Below are positions 50,609 to 58,989 of a DNA stretch of 64,000 bases, piece after piece. The stretch is taken from the NCBI GenBank assembly GCA_963757945.1, contig CAVWTN010000002.1, positions 2,232,001 through 2,296,000 on the forward strand, written 5' to 3'. A model generated the notes under the pieces. That model was not told the origin of the DNA. It saw only the letters and a list, made by a program, of their open reading frames with translations, and ran no database searches. Positions within the stretch are counted from its first letter, which is position 1, and each line of letters starts with the position of its first letter. Made by a program: the position numbers and the translations under genes. This DNA comes from CAVWTN01 sp963757945. GTDB taxonomy: Bacteria; Vulcanimicrobiota; Vulcanimicrobiia; Vulcanimicrobiales; Vulcanimicrobiaceae.

Positions 50609-50968
50609 GCGGCGTCCGTCGATCAGCCAGGCGAGCGCACCTCCGACGGCTCCGCACGCCGTATCGAAAATGTTCCACGTCAGGCCCTCGTGGGAGCCCA
50701 TGGCCTTTTGGCCGATCTCGATGGCGGCGCTGAAGAGCGCGACGGCGAGCGTGGTCTGCGCAAGCGAAAGCACGCGTCTCCACTCGAGCGCGGCGCGCCC
50801 GAGCGTCAGGCCCACGAGCGCGAACGCCGCGATGCTGTAGCTCTTGCGCAGCAAGACGTGCCATGACAGGTAACTCGGCGAGGTGATCTCGTAGATCGCG
50901 TCGCTCAGCGCGATCGTGAAGAAGAATGCGATGGTCAGGACGGCGATCAGGGTCCAGCGTTTGTTCAT
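50597..50968 (-). CDS. VanZ-like membrane protein
   Basis: 123 residues with four hydrophobic helices: LIAVLTIAFFFTIALSDAIY, SIAAFALVGLTLG, LAVALFSAAIEIGQKAM and the DxxxGxxGxxxAxL ending typical of VanZ (WNIFDTACGAVGGALAW). VanZ family members are small integral membrane proteins of unknown mechanism, often linked to cell-envelope or teicoplanin-resistance loci. There is no glycopeptide cluster here. Its last 12 bp overlap the end of metH. ATG 50968. Confidence 0.78.
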   Translation of the reverse strand: MNKRWTLIAVLTIAFFFTIALSDAIYEITSPSYLSWHVLLRKSYSIAAFALVGLTLGRAALEWRRVLSLAQTTLAVALFSAAIEIGQKAMGSHEGLTWNIFDTACGAVGGALAWLIDGRRLRR

Positions 50969-50985
50969 GTACGGCGGTGCGCGCT

Positions 50986-51032
50986 CTTCGACGGGCTCAG
51001 AGTGACATTCCCTTCGAGGGCCTCAGGGTGAC
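50986..51032. repeat. two degenerate copies of the CTTCGACaagCTC repeat
   Basis: CTTCGACGGGCTCAGAGTGA (50986-51005) and CCTTCGAGGGCCTCAGGGTG (51011-51030) are direct copies, each about 21 bp, between the VanZ-like gene and the porin terminator. They resemble the palindrome at 42402 and the copy at 61706. Non-coding. Confidence 0.55.
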
Positions 51033-51048
51033 GAGGGAAGAGAAAAGA

Positions 51049-51073
51049 GACAGCCGGCTCGTCGCCGGCTGTC
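51049..51073 (-). terminator. intrinsic terminator of the porin gene
   Basis: GACAGCCGGC-TCGTC-GCCGGCTGTC is a perfect 10-bp stem. On the minus strand it is followed by a T-rich stretch (TCTCTTTTCTCTT), 25 bp after the porin stop. A classical Rho-independent terminator. Confidence 0.8.
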
Positions 51074-51098
51074 CCCTTTCCATCGTGGAAGGTCTCGA

Positions 51099-52745
51099 TT
51101 AGAACGCGAGTCTGGTCTCGAAGAACAGGGCGTTCGCGTCGTCGTGGTGCAGGATGCCGTTGATCGCGCCGACGGTGCCGGTCTGCGTGTAATTGACGTG
51201 GAGGTCGTTGCGCAGGCTGTAGCCCTGATAGATCAGGCCGATCTGCGTGTTGGCTCCGACGTAGTGATGGGCACCGATGTAGCCGATCTGGTAGCCGTTC
51301 GGGTTGTTGATGAAGAACTGCTGGTAGTCCGGCGTTCCTTCAACTTCCGTGTGCGGGCCGGTCGAGTTGACGCCTGCGTAGATGAACCCGCCGTCGAGGT
51401 AGCTGTTGCCGCTCTTAGGAGCAACGTCGCCCAACGTGGCCTTCACCCAGTAAGCGTTCTTACCGGTCCAAGTCGTGCCCGTGAAGGGATCTTTGCCGAA
51501 GCGCTGGATGGCTTCAGCTTCAACCGAGAACTTCGAGTTGAAGTTGTAGATCGCGTCGAGCGAGCCGATCGCGATGTTCGCGTTGTAGGCCTGGATGAGA
51601 CCGGCGTTGCCGAGCGCGTCGAACGCGTTCGGGTTGTATCCGGTCAATCCGCCGTACCAGCCGGTGTCGTTGATCCAGCTGGCGCCGACCGTCAGAGCCT
51701 TCGTCGGGTTGTACTGAACGCGAGCGAAGAGCGTCTGGCTCTGGTTCGGGGAGACTTCCGCGTTGCTGACGGACGCCTTGTTGAAGCTGTAGCCGACGAA
51801 GGTTGCCAGCGAACCCTTGGCATATCCGAGTTCCGCGCCGTTGAAGTAGTCGGAGAACGAGAGACCGATGTCTCCGCTGCTCTCGGCGAAGCGGCCGACC
51901 GTCGCGTACAGGCCCGAGTTGTCCTTATACGTCACGTTGGCCCAGTTGATGCGAAGCAGGCTGTTGTTCGGGAAGCTGCCGGCGCTGGGGATCGTTCCGC
52001 TGGCGTTCGGAGCGCCACCGTCGCCGGTGCCCGTCGCACCGGAGAGATAGTAGCGATCTTCGAGGCGGATCGAGTACGACACGTGGGGATCCACGATGCC
52101 GTCGAAGCGCGGACGGATCACCATGTAGGCCGTACCAACTTGGAGCTGGCCGGTCTTGAGGGACTGGGGTCCGCCGCCGGTGATGTTCGCGCCGGTGATG
52201 GTCGTGCCGGTCGGGAGCGCAGCCGCGGTGTTCAGCGAGCCGTCAGGATTGACGGCGTAGCCGGCCACGTAGTCGCGGAACGTGCCCGGTGCACGCAGGA
52301 AGTAGTAGAGCTTGAACTTCTGACGGTCAAGCGTCGCCTGCTGGGCGGCAACTTGGGTCTTGAGGGTCGCGACGTCGCTCTTGACGCTCGCGAGGTCCTT
52401 CTTGACGCCGTCGAGTTCGACTTTGAACTCATCTTCGAGTTTGCGCAGGGCCGCGAGGTCCGCAGGGGTTACGACCTGCAGCGCCGCGAGCTTGTCCTTG
52501 ACGTTCTTGTCGAGACGGGCGACCGCAACGGCCAGCTCGTAACGCGTCAGAGGACGGTTGCCCTTGAAGTACCCGCCGGGGTACCCTTCGATGAGCCCAT
52601 CGGCTTGCAACTGCTGGATAGCAGCGTAAGCCCAATGGTTGGTGGGGACATCGCTGAACGCGGTGTCGGCCATGGCGATCGACGTGCTCATTGCAACCGC
52701 CAATGCCGCGGCTCCGACCGCTTTCAGCATCTTGTTCGTGGTCAT
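51099..52745 (-). CDS. SLH-domain outer-membrane porin
   Basis: 548 residues. Signal peptide: AVGAAALAVAMSTSIAMADT. An S-layer-homology domain follows (TAFSDVPTNHWAYAAIQQLQ, GLIEGYPGGYFKGNRPLTRYE), then a coiled coil (about 70-125) and a long strand-rich region ending in the aromatic residue pattern ETRLAF, typical of outer-membrane barrels. Such SLH-porins span the outer membrane and hold it to the cell wall through SLH in Cyanobacteria, Negativicutes and Thermus relatives. It lacks any catalytic motif. AGGAGG lies 3 bp before ATG 52745. A strong terminator follows, and its own promoter must lie in the 353-bp gap upstream. Probably an abundant protein. Confidence 0.88.
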   Translation of the reverse strand: MTTNKMLKAVGAAALAVAMSTSIAMADTAFSDVPTNHWAYAAIQQLQADGLIEGYPGGYFKGNRPLTRYELAVAVARLDKNVKDKLAALQVVTPADLAALRKLEDEFKVELDGVKKDLASVKSDVATLKTQVAAQQATLDRQKFKLYYFLRAPGTFRDYVAGYAVNPDGSLNTAAALPTGTTITGANITGGGPQSLKTGQLQVGTAYMVIRPRFDGIVDPHVSYSIRLEDRYYLSGATGTGDGGAPNASGTIPSAGSFPNNSLLRINWANVTYKDNSGLYATVGRFAESSGDIGLSFSDYFNGAELGYAKGSLATFVGYSFNKASVSNAEVSPNQSQTLFARVQYNPTKALTVGASWINDTGWYGGLTGYNPNAFDALGNAGLIQAYNANIAIGSLDAIYNFNSKFSVEAEAIQRFGKDPFTGTTWTGKNAYWVKATLGDVAPKSGNSYLDGGFIYAGVNSTGPHTEVEGTPDYQQFFINNPNGYQIGYIGAHHYVGANTQIGLIYQGYSLRNDLHVNYTQTGTVGAINGILHHDDANALFFETRLAF

Positions 52746-53033
52746 AGGCCTCCTAGTGATTAGGGGGGGTCTACCGACGTTTCGGGTCGCGGGAGGAGGG
52801 CTGTGACCGAGTTGCCAGCACCTATACCCACGCCGATCTGGTCGGCCACCGGTCAGCTCGCTTGTCTCTCTTTCAAGTGGCAAGTGAGGGCCGATTCGGT
52901 CGACTTTTCGCCGTATGAAACGAATCCCTGCCGCCTGGCCGCCGGTCGGCAGGTGCGCTCACTCGCCCGGCGTACACAGAGCCGCCAGCGCCGAGTGACT
53001 CGGCCCTGGGGGATTTCGTCTTAACGTCATCCT

Positions 53034-53066
53034 TCATCAAACCTCGTCTGTCATCAAACCTCGTCT
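53034..53066 (+). repeat. tandem 16-bp repeat upstream of livK
   Basis: TCATCAAACCTCGTCT occurs twice, at 53034-53049 and 53051-53066, identical, one base apart. A shorter related unit, TCGTCTTAAC, is found at 53017-53026 and overlaps the second copy at 53062-53070 in part. Placed 33-65 bp before the livK start, so probably binding sites for a regulator of the liv operon or part of its leader. Confidence 0.6.
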
Positions 53067-53070
53067 TAAC

Positions 53071-53084
53071 ACACGTGCACGTGT
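53071..53084. promoter_or_regulatory. 14-bp perfect palindrome next to the livK ribosome site
   Basis: ACACGTGCACGTGT is a perfect palindrome directly before the livK Shine-Dalgarno (GGAGGT at 53086-53091). It could be an operator or form a small stem affecting translation. Confidence 0.5.
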
Positions 53085-53098
53085 TGGAGGTCATACAA

Positions 53099-54334
53099 TT
53101 GGATTTTCGTAATATCGGACGCCGGGCTTTTGCGGTTGGGTTAGCCGCAGGCTTCTCGGCGCTGACTTTGGCAGGGAGCGCCGGCACGGCGTTCGCGGCC
53201 GATAAGGTCGTCAAGATCGGAATCACGCTACCGGTCAGCGGCGCGGAAACGACGCAGGGCGTCCCCACCCGCAACGGCGCCGTGCTCGCCATCGAAGAAG
53301 CAAACGCCGGAGCGATCCCCGGCGGATTCAAGTTCGCCGCGTTCGATCTCGACGACGCGGTGCAGGGCGTTCACGATCCGGCGCAAGGCGCGCAGAACGT
53401 GAAGACGTTCATCTCGGACCCCGCCGTCGTCGGTGCCGTCGGCCCGTTCAACTCGAGCGTGGCCCGCGCTGAGATCCCCGTCGCCAACGACGCGGGTCTG
53501 GTGCTCATCAGCCCGGCGAACACGAACCCCTCGCTCACGAAGGGCGACGACGCGAAGAAGCTGCGTCCTTCGCATCCCGACGTGAACTCGTACTTCCGCG
53601 TTTGCACGACCGACGACAAACAGGGTTCGGCCGGCGCGAACTTCGCATACAAGCTCGGCTTCAAGAAAATCTTCATCATCGACGACAACGAGACGTACGG
53701 CAAGGGTCTCGCCGACATCTTCGAAGCGGATTATAAGAAGCTCGGCGGCACGGTCCTCGGGCACGAGCACGTGACCAAGGGGCAGCAAGACTTCAAGGCG
53801 CTGCTCACCAAGATCAAGAGCACCGGCCCCGACGCGATCTTCTTCGGCGGCGTCACGGCTACCGGCGGCGGCTTGATCCGCAAGCAGATGGGCGACGTCG
53901 GCCTCGAGAAGGCCGGATACTTCGGCGGCGACGGGATCAGCGATGACGAGTTCATCAAGATCGCGGGCCCGCTCGCGGACGGCTCGTATTATACGGTTGC
54001 CGCGCCGGAAGCAACGAAGCTCCCGTCGGCGACCTCGTTCATCGCAGCGTACAAGAAGCGTTGGGGCACCGACGTCGGACCGTACTCGGCGAACGCGTAC
54101 TCGGCGGCCAAGATCATCATCGCGGCAACGGAAAAGGCACTCAAGGATAACGGCGGCAAGCAGCCGACCCGCGCCGAAGTGCTCAAGAACGTCCAAGCAA
54201 CGAATCTCGAAACGCCGATCGGCAAAGTCGGATTCGACGCGAACGGCGACACGACCGCACCGATTCTGAGCCTCTACTCGATCAAGGGCGGCAAGGCCGT
54301 CTTCGAAAACCAGATCAATCTGGCCGGTAAGTAA
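53099..54334 (+). CDS. livK: branched-chain amino acid ABC transporter, binding protein
   Basis: 411 residues from TTG 53099, which has a perfect GGAGGT 7 bp upstream; an in-frame ATG would be far inside. Signal peptide with twin arginines (NIGRRAFAVGLAAGFSALTL, cleavage near AFAADK) may send it through Tat. The mature domain starts KIGITLPVSGAETTQGVPTR and contains VGPFNSSVARAEIPVANDAG, the Peripla_BP_6 ligand pattern of LivJ/LivK. It is the periplasmic receptor and first gene of the complete livKHMGF operon (53099-57779). Confidence 0.9.
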   Translation: MDFRNIGRRAFAVGLAAGFSALTLAGSAGTAFAADKVVKIGITLPVSGAETTQGVPTRNGAVLAIEEANAGAIPGGFKFAAFDLDDAVQGVHDPAQGAQNVKTFISDPAVVGAVGPFNSSVARAEIPVANDAGLVLISPANTNPSLTKGDDAKKLRPSHPDVNSYFRVCTTDDKQGSAGANFAYKLGFKKIFIIDDNETYGKGLADIFEADYKKLGGTVLGHEHVTKGQQDFKALLTKIKSTGPDAIFFGGVTATGGGLIRKQMGDVGLEKAGYFGGDGISDDEFIKIAGPLADGSYYTVAAPEATKLPSATSFIAAYKKRWGTDVGPYSANAYSAAKIIIAATEKALKDNGGKQPTRAEVLKNVQATNLETPIGKVGFDANGDTTAPILSLYSIKGGKAVFENQINLAGK

Positions 54335-54361
54335 CCGGAACACCGGGCAGAAGGCGGCGCA

Positions 54362-55273
54362 GTGGAAGTCATTTTTCAACAGCTCGTCAACGGGCTGTCG
54401 CTGGGAGCGATCTATGCATTGATCGCGCTCGGCTACACGATGGTCTACGGGATCATCGAGTTGATCAATTTCGCCCACGGCGACGTCTACACGCTCGGCT
54501 CGTTCTTCTCGCTCATGATCCTCGGGCTCATGGGCGTATCGACGACGTTGCACGGCGCCCCACTCGTGGGCGTCGTGCTCGTCACGGTCCTGGGCGCGAT
54601 GGTGCTGTGCGGCATCGTCGGCGTGCTGATCGAGCGGCTGGCGTACCGCCGCTTGCGCAACTCGCCGCGCCTGGCCCCGCTGATCACGGCGATCGGCATC
54701 TCGTTCATCCTCGAAAACATCATGCAACTCTGGCGCGGGCCTTCGCCCGTGAATTTTCCCGACATCATCCCGAATCCGTACATTCACATGGGAACCGTCG
54801 GAATCGCGACCAAGCAGATCATCGTGGTCGTTCTGGCGGTCGTCATGATGATCGGGCTGCAGGCCTTCGTGCAGAACACGAAGATGGGCAAAGCGATGCG
54901 CGCCACGGCGCAGGATCGCGACGCGGCCCAGTTGATGGGTATCAACATCAACACGACGATCGCGCTAACGTTCTTGATCGGGAGCGCGCTTGCGGGCGCG
55001 GCCGGCTTCGTCAGCGGCGTGTACTACGGCTCGACGTGGTTCTTCAACGGATTCGCGGCCGGCCTCAAGGCGTTCACGGCCGCCGTTCTCGGCGGGATCG
55101 GGAACATCGCGGGCGCGATGCTCGGCGGCTTCCTGATCGGCGTCATCGAAGCGATGACGACGCAGTTCATTTCGGATCAGTGGAGCAACGTCGTGGTCTT
55201 CACGGTCCTCGTGCTCGTGCTGATCTTCAGGCCGTCGGGGCTCCTCGGCGAGCAACTGCCGGACAAGGTTTAA
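54362..55273 (+). CDS. livH: branched-chain amino acid ABC permease
   Basis: 303 residues, GTG start after AAGG, 27 bp after livK. About eight helices; NGLSLGAIYALIALGYTMVY, IELINFAHGDVYTLGSFFSL and the ATPase-contact loop ATAQDRDAAQLMGININ match LivH. It would form the channel with LivM. The family's GG-rich loop AVLGGIGNIAGAMLGG is intact. Confidence 0.92.
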   Translation: MEVIFQQLVNGLSLGAIYALIALGYTMVYGIIELINFAHGDVYTLGSFFSLMILGLMGVSTTLHGAPLVGVVLVTVLGAMVLCGIVGVLIERLAYRRLRNSPRLAPLITAIGISFILENIMQLWRGPSPVNFPDIIPNPYIHMGTVGIATKQIIVVVLAVVMMIGLQAFVQNTKMGKAMRATAQDRDAAQLMGININTTIALTFLIGSALAGAAGFVSGVYYGSTWFFNGFAAGLKAFTAAVLGGIGNIAGAMLGGFLIGVIEAMTTQFISDQWSNVVVFTVLVLVLIFRPSGLLGEQLPDKV

Positions 55274-55276
55274 CGA

Positions 55277-56293
55277 GTGCCGCAAGCTTGGCGTAAACGG
55301 CTGCCCTTTCTGCCTGTCCTGTTGATCCCGCTGATCCCGCTCTTCGACAAGAACATCTCGCACATCAACTTCCTGGCCGATGCGGGCGCGTACATGCTAC
55401 TCGCGCTCGGCCTGAACATCGTCGTCGGCTACGCCGGCCTGCTCGACCTCGGCTACGCGGCGTTCTTCGCGATCGGGTCGTACAGTTACGCGATGCTCGC
55501 GAGCAACCACTTCGGGATCCACATCCCGTTTTGGGTGATGCTGTTCGTCGCATCGGGGATCGCGGCGGTCTTCGGCATCCTGCTCGGCGCGCCGACGCTG
55601 CGGTTGCGCGGCGACTATTTGGCGATCGTGACGCTGGGCTTCGGCGAGATCGTTCCGCAGACGTTTTTGAACTTGTCGGACTACACGAACGGTCCCAACG
55701 GGATCAGTCCGCTCGATCAGCCGTCGTTTTTTGGTTATGCCTTCGGCTTCAACCCGACGCCGTATTTCTACGTGATGCTCGGCCTGATCGCGTTCGCGCT
55801 CTGGATCTCGACGAACTTGCGCTCGAGCCGAATGGGCCGGGCCTGGATGGCGATTCGCGAAGACGAGCTCGCGGCGCGCCACATGGGCATCAACACGACC
55901 TTCACGAAGCTCTCGGCGTTCGCGCTGGGCGCCTCGTTCAGCGGCCTTGCGGGCGTGGCGTACGCCTCGAAGCTGCAACTGGTCGGCCCCGACCAGTTCT
56001 CGTTCAGCGTGAGCATCCTGGTCCTCTCGATGCTCGTCCTCGGCGGCATGGGCAACTTGCTGGGCGTCGTCGTCGGCAGCTTCACGCTCTCGCTGCTCAA
56101 CAATTTCATCTTGCCGCAGGCGACGAACCTGTGCAAGGACATCCTGCACATCGACGTCGACTTCACGCTCTACCGCTTCATGCTGTACGGCGCGATCCTG
56201 GTCTGCATCATGCTGTTCCGGCCGGAAGGCCTGATCGCGAACAAGCAGCGCGCTGAAGAACTGCACGGCGGGACCGTCGTGGAGCCGATCTGA
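55277..56293 (+). CDS. livM: branched-chain amino acid ABC permease
   Basis: 338 residues, GTG start 3 bp after livH. About nine helices: MLLALGLNIVVGYAGLLDLG, LRLRGDYLAIVTLGFGEI and the loop IREDELAARHMGINTTFTKL, all LivM-type. The C-terminus is hydrophilic and ends PI. The stop overlaps livG (TGATG), so the two are translationally coupled. Confidence 0.92.
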   Translation: MPQAWRKRLPFLPVLLIPLIPLFDKNISHINFLADAGAYMLLALGLNIVVGYAGLLDLGYAAFFAIGSYSYAMLASNHFGIHIPFWVMLFVASGIAAVFGILLGAPTLRLRGDYLAIVTLGFGEIVPQTFLNLSDYTNGPNGISPLDQPSFFGYAFGFNPTPYFYVMLGLIAFALWISTNLRSSRMGRAWMAIREDELAARHMGINTTFTKLSAFALGASFSGLAGVAYASKLQLVGPDQFSFSVSILVLSMLVLGGMGNLLGVVVGSFTLSLLNNFILPQATNLCKDILHIDVDFTLYRFMLYGAILVCIMLFRPEGLIANKQRAEELHGGTVVEPI

Positions 56294-57063
56294 TGGCGTT
56301 CTTCGAACTGACGGGCGTGACGAAGGCGTTCGGGGGCCTGGTGGCCGTCAACGACCTCTCCTTCGCGATCGAAAAAGGCAGCATCGTCGCGATGATCGGC
56401 CCGAACGGCGCCGGGAAATCCACGGTGTTCAACCTGATCACCGGCGTGTACCAGCCGACGTCGGGAAAGATCGAGCTGGAAGGCGAGAGCCTGGCGGGGC
56501 TGATCACCGATCGCATCACGGCGCGCGGGATCGCGCGCACGTTTCAGAACATCCGGCTGTTCGCGGCGATGTCGGCGCTCGAAAACATCACGACGGGCTG
56601 TCACGTTCGCATGCACGCGAACCTGCTCGATTCGCTGCTCCACACGCCGCGCCAGCGCACCGAAGAGAAGAAGATCAGGGCGCGCGCGCTCGAGCTGCTG
56701 AACTTTGTGAACCTTTCCCGCGACGCCGAGAACGAGGCGCGCAACCTCCCGTACGGCAGCCAGCGCAGGCTCGAGATCGCGCGAGCGCTCGCCAGCGACC
56801 CGAAGCTGCTCCTGCTCGACGAGCCCGCCGCCGGCATGAACCCGCGCGAGAAGGAAGACCTGATCGGCTTGATCAGGCGCATCCGCGACATCGGCGTGAC
56901 GGTGTTTTTGATCGAGCACGACATGGCGCTCGTGATGTCGATCAGCGAACGGATCGCCGTGCTCGACCACGGCGAGAAGATTGCGGAGGGGACGCCGGGC
57001 GAGGTCCGCTCGAACGAGAAAGTGATCGAGGCATATTTGGGCAAGCCGGAGGACGCGGCGTAA
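56293..57063 (+). CDS. livG: branched-chain amino acid ABC ATPase
   Basis: 256 residues, ATG overlapping the livM stop by one base. Walker A IGPNGAGKSTVFNLITGV, the family stretch ARTFQNIRLFAAMSALENI, signature LPYGSQRRLEIARALA, Walker B LLLLDEPAAGMNPRE and switch His in FLIEHDMALVMSIS. LivG type, with the helical insert after Walker A. Pairs with LivF. Confidence 0.93.
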   Translation: MAFFELTGVTKAFGGLVAVNDLSFAIEKGSIVAMIGPNGAGKSTVFNLITGVYQPTSGKIELEGESLAGLITDRITARGIARTFQNIRLFAAMSALENITTGCHVRMHANLLDSLLHTPRQRTEEKKIRARALELLNFVNLSRDAENEARNLPYGSQRRLEIARALASDPKLLLLDEPAAGMNPREKEDLIGLIRRIRDIGVTVFLIEHDMALVMSISERIAVLDHGEKIAEGTPGEVRSNEKVIEAYLGKPEDAA

Positions 57064-57779
57064 TGGCGCTGCTGGAGATCGAAGGGCTGGACGCCGCCTA
57101 CGGGCGCATCCGAGCGCTGCAGGGCGTGACGTTGCACGTGGACGAGGGCGAGATCGTCACGCTGATCGGGGCGAACGGCGCCGGGAAGACGACGACGCTG
57201 CGCTCGATCAGCGGCTTGATCCGCCCGACGAAGGGCTCGATCCGCTTCGACGGCCAGGATCTGCTCAAGCTTTCGCCCGACGCAATCGTCAAGCTCGGAA
57301 TCAGCCACTCGCCGGAGGGCCGCCGCGTCTTCGCGCGCATGACGATCCGCGAGAATCTCGAGCTGGGCGCCTACACGCGCGCCTCGAAAGCGGAGATCGA
57401 AGAAGATTTCGAGACCGTTTTCCAAACGTTCCCGCGCCTGAAGGAACGGATCGGGCAGAAGGCCGGCACGCTTTCGGGCGGCGAGCAACAGATGCTCGCG
57501 ATCGGCCGCGCGCTGATGTCGCGGCCGCGCGTGCTGCTGCTCGACGAACCGTCGCTCGGTCTCTCGCCGATCCTGGTGCAGACGATCTTCAAGGTGATCA
57601 AGGACATCAACGCGCGCGGCACGACCGTGCTGCTGATCGAACAGAATGCGCGCCAGGCGCTCTCGATCGCTTCGCGCGGCTACGTGCTCGAGGTCGGCAA
57701 GATCGCCTTCGCGGATTCGGCCAAGAATTTGATGTCGAGCGAGGCGGTTCGCGCGGCCTATCTCGGCGGCGCTGCTTAG
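57063..57779 (+). CDS. livF: branched-chain amino acid ABC ATPase
   Basis: 238 residues, ATG overlapping the livG stop by one base (TAATG). Walker A LIGANGAGKTTTLRSISGL, LGISHSPEGRRVFARMTIRE, signature TLSGGEQQMLAIGRAL, Walker B VLLLDEPSLGLSP, and Gln in place of the switch His (LLIEQNARQAL), as normal for LivF. Last gene of the operon; it ends by overlapping the nagA stop by 4 bp on the other strand. Confidence 0.93.
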   Translation: MALLEIEGLDAAYGRIRALQGVTLHVDEGEIVTLIGANGAGKTTTLRSISGLIRPTKGSIRFDGQDLLKLSPDAIVKLGISHSPEGRRVFARMTIRENLELGAYTRASKAEIEEDFETVFQTFPRLKERIGQKAGTLSGGEQQMLAIGRALMSRPRVLLLDEPSLGLSPILVQTIFKVIKDINARGTTVLLIEQNARQALSIASRGYVLEVGKIAFADSAKNLMSSEAVRAAYLGGAA

Positions 57780-58939
57780 AGCGACTGCACCGGCGAACGC
57801 ACGAGCGCCTGGGCGCCGTGGACCGGGACGCCGCCGACGATCGTCGCCAGGATCTCGTACGAGGCGTTCCAGAGCGAGAGGTCGGCGCGCAGGCCGGGCG
57901 CGAGCAAGCCGCGTTCGCGTTCGATCCCGAGCATGCGCGCGGGGGTCGACGTCGCGCTGACGATCGCGCGCTCGAAGGGGATCGATGCATACGACATCAG
58001 GTTGCGGACCGCGCGGTCGCAGTGCAGCGCGCTCCCGGCGATCGTGCCGTCTTCGCTGCGGACGACGCCGCCTTCGACGCGGTAGCCGCTCCCCGTCGGG
58101 GCCATGTAATCGGTGGCCAGGATCAGCCGCTCGCCGAGCGTGCGATAGAGCACGTCGACCATGACCGGCGCGACGTGGTAGCCGTCGCAAATCAGCTGGA
58201 CGGTCGTGCGCGGCTCTTGGATGAAGGCCGCCAGGATCGATGGATCGCGGTGATCGAGCGGCGCCATCGCGTTGAAGGCGTGCGTGAGCGTACGGAATCC
58301 GACGCCGATCGCGAGCATCCCGTCGCGATACTTGGCCGACGTGTGGCCGGCGGCGCACACGATCCCCTGTTCGTAGAAAAAACGCACCACATCGCTTGCG
58401 TTGTCGACTTCCGGAGCGATCGTGACCTCGACGAGCGCGCCTCGGCACGCGTCGATCATCTCCTTGGCGCGCGCGACGCTGGCGCCGATGATCCAATCGC
58501 TGCGATGGACGCGGCGATACTTGGGATTGACGAACGGCCCTTCGAAGTGGATTCCCAGACACTGGGCGCCCGAGATCTCGTCGCCTTCGAGCAGCGCATG
58601 CGCGGCCTCGGCGACCTCGCCCGCCGCGTGCAGCATCGATTCCCAGGGCGCGGTCATGATCGTCGCGACGAAGCCGGTCGTGCCTTGGGTCGCGTATGAG
58701 TGCGCCGCGATTTCCACCGCGTTGCCCTGATCCCGGTTGAACAGGACGTCGCCCGCGCCGTTCGTGTGCACGTCCAGCATCCCGGGCGCGATCGTCGTCC
58801 CGGGCGGGAGCGAAAAATCGCTCGGACCGTCGCCGGGGAGGATCTCCGTAATGCGGCCTCCGTCGATCGCGAGGCGCCCTCTGTGACTGGCGCCATCGCC
58901 GATGGCTAAGTTGGCCGGGCCGAGAACGTAGGACTGCAC
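57776..58939 (-). CDS. nagA: N-acetylglucosamine-6-phosphate deacetylase
   Basis: 387 residues, amidohydrolase fold. Metal and substrate residues: PGMLDVHTNGAGD, HFEGPFVNPKYRRVH (catalytic metal Glu), VCAAGHTSAKY, LTHAFNAMAPLDHRDP, ICDGYHVAPVM and ATDYMAPTG (catalytic Asp). It removes acetate from GlcNAc-6-P, giving glucosamine-6-P, in cell-wall and amino-sugar recycling. The start is uncertain: GTG 58939 or the adjacent GTG 58942 open the family-like N-terminus, with no strong ribosome site, and the frame runs open further upstream. No nagB is nearby. Convergent with livF. Confidence 0.88.
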   Translation of the reverse strand: MQSYVLGPANLAIGDGASHRGRLAIDGGRITEILPGDGPSDFSLPPGTTIAPGMLDVHTNGAGDVLFNRDQGNAVEIAAHSYATQGTTGFVATIMTAPWESMLHAAGEVAEAAHALLEGDEISGAQCLGIHFEGPFVNPKYRRVHRSDWIIGASVARAKEMIDACRGALVEVTIAPEVDNASDVVRFFYEQGIVCAAGHTSAKYRDGMLAIGVGFRTLTHAFNAMAPLDHRDPSILAAFIQEPRTTVQLICDGYHVAPVMVDVLYRTLGERLILATDYMAPTGSGYRVEGGVVRSEDGTIAGSALHCDRAVRNLMSYASIPFERAIVSATSTPARMLGIERERGLLAPGLRADLSLWNASYEILATIVGGVPVHGAQALVRSPVQSL

Positions 58940-58989
58940 CACGAAGCGAGGGCTTCGGGGTCGCTCGGAATCCGACCTAGGAGCCGATA

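Larger units (their letters stand above)
52746..53098. other. 353-bp non-coding gap between divergent porin and livK
   Basis: No gene supported on either strand. It must contain the promoters of the porin (minus) and the livK operon (+). Near the livK end there is a tandem 16-bp repeat, a 14-bp palindrome and a strong Shine-Dalgarno sequence, described separately; the rest has no evident structure. Confidence 0.7.
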
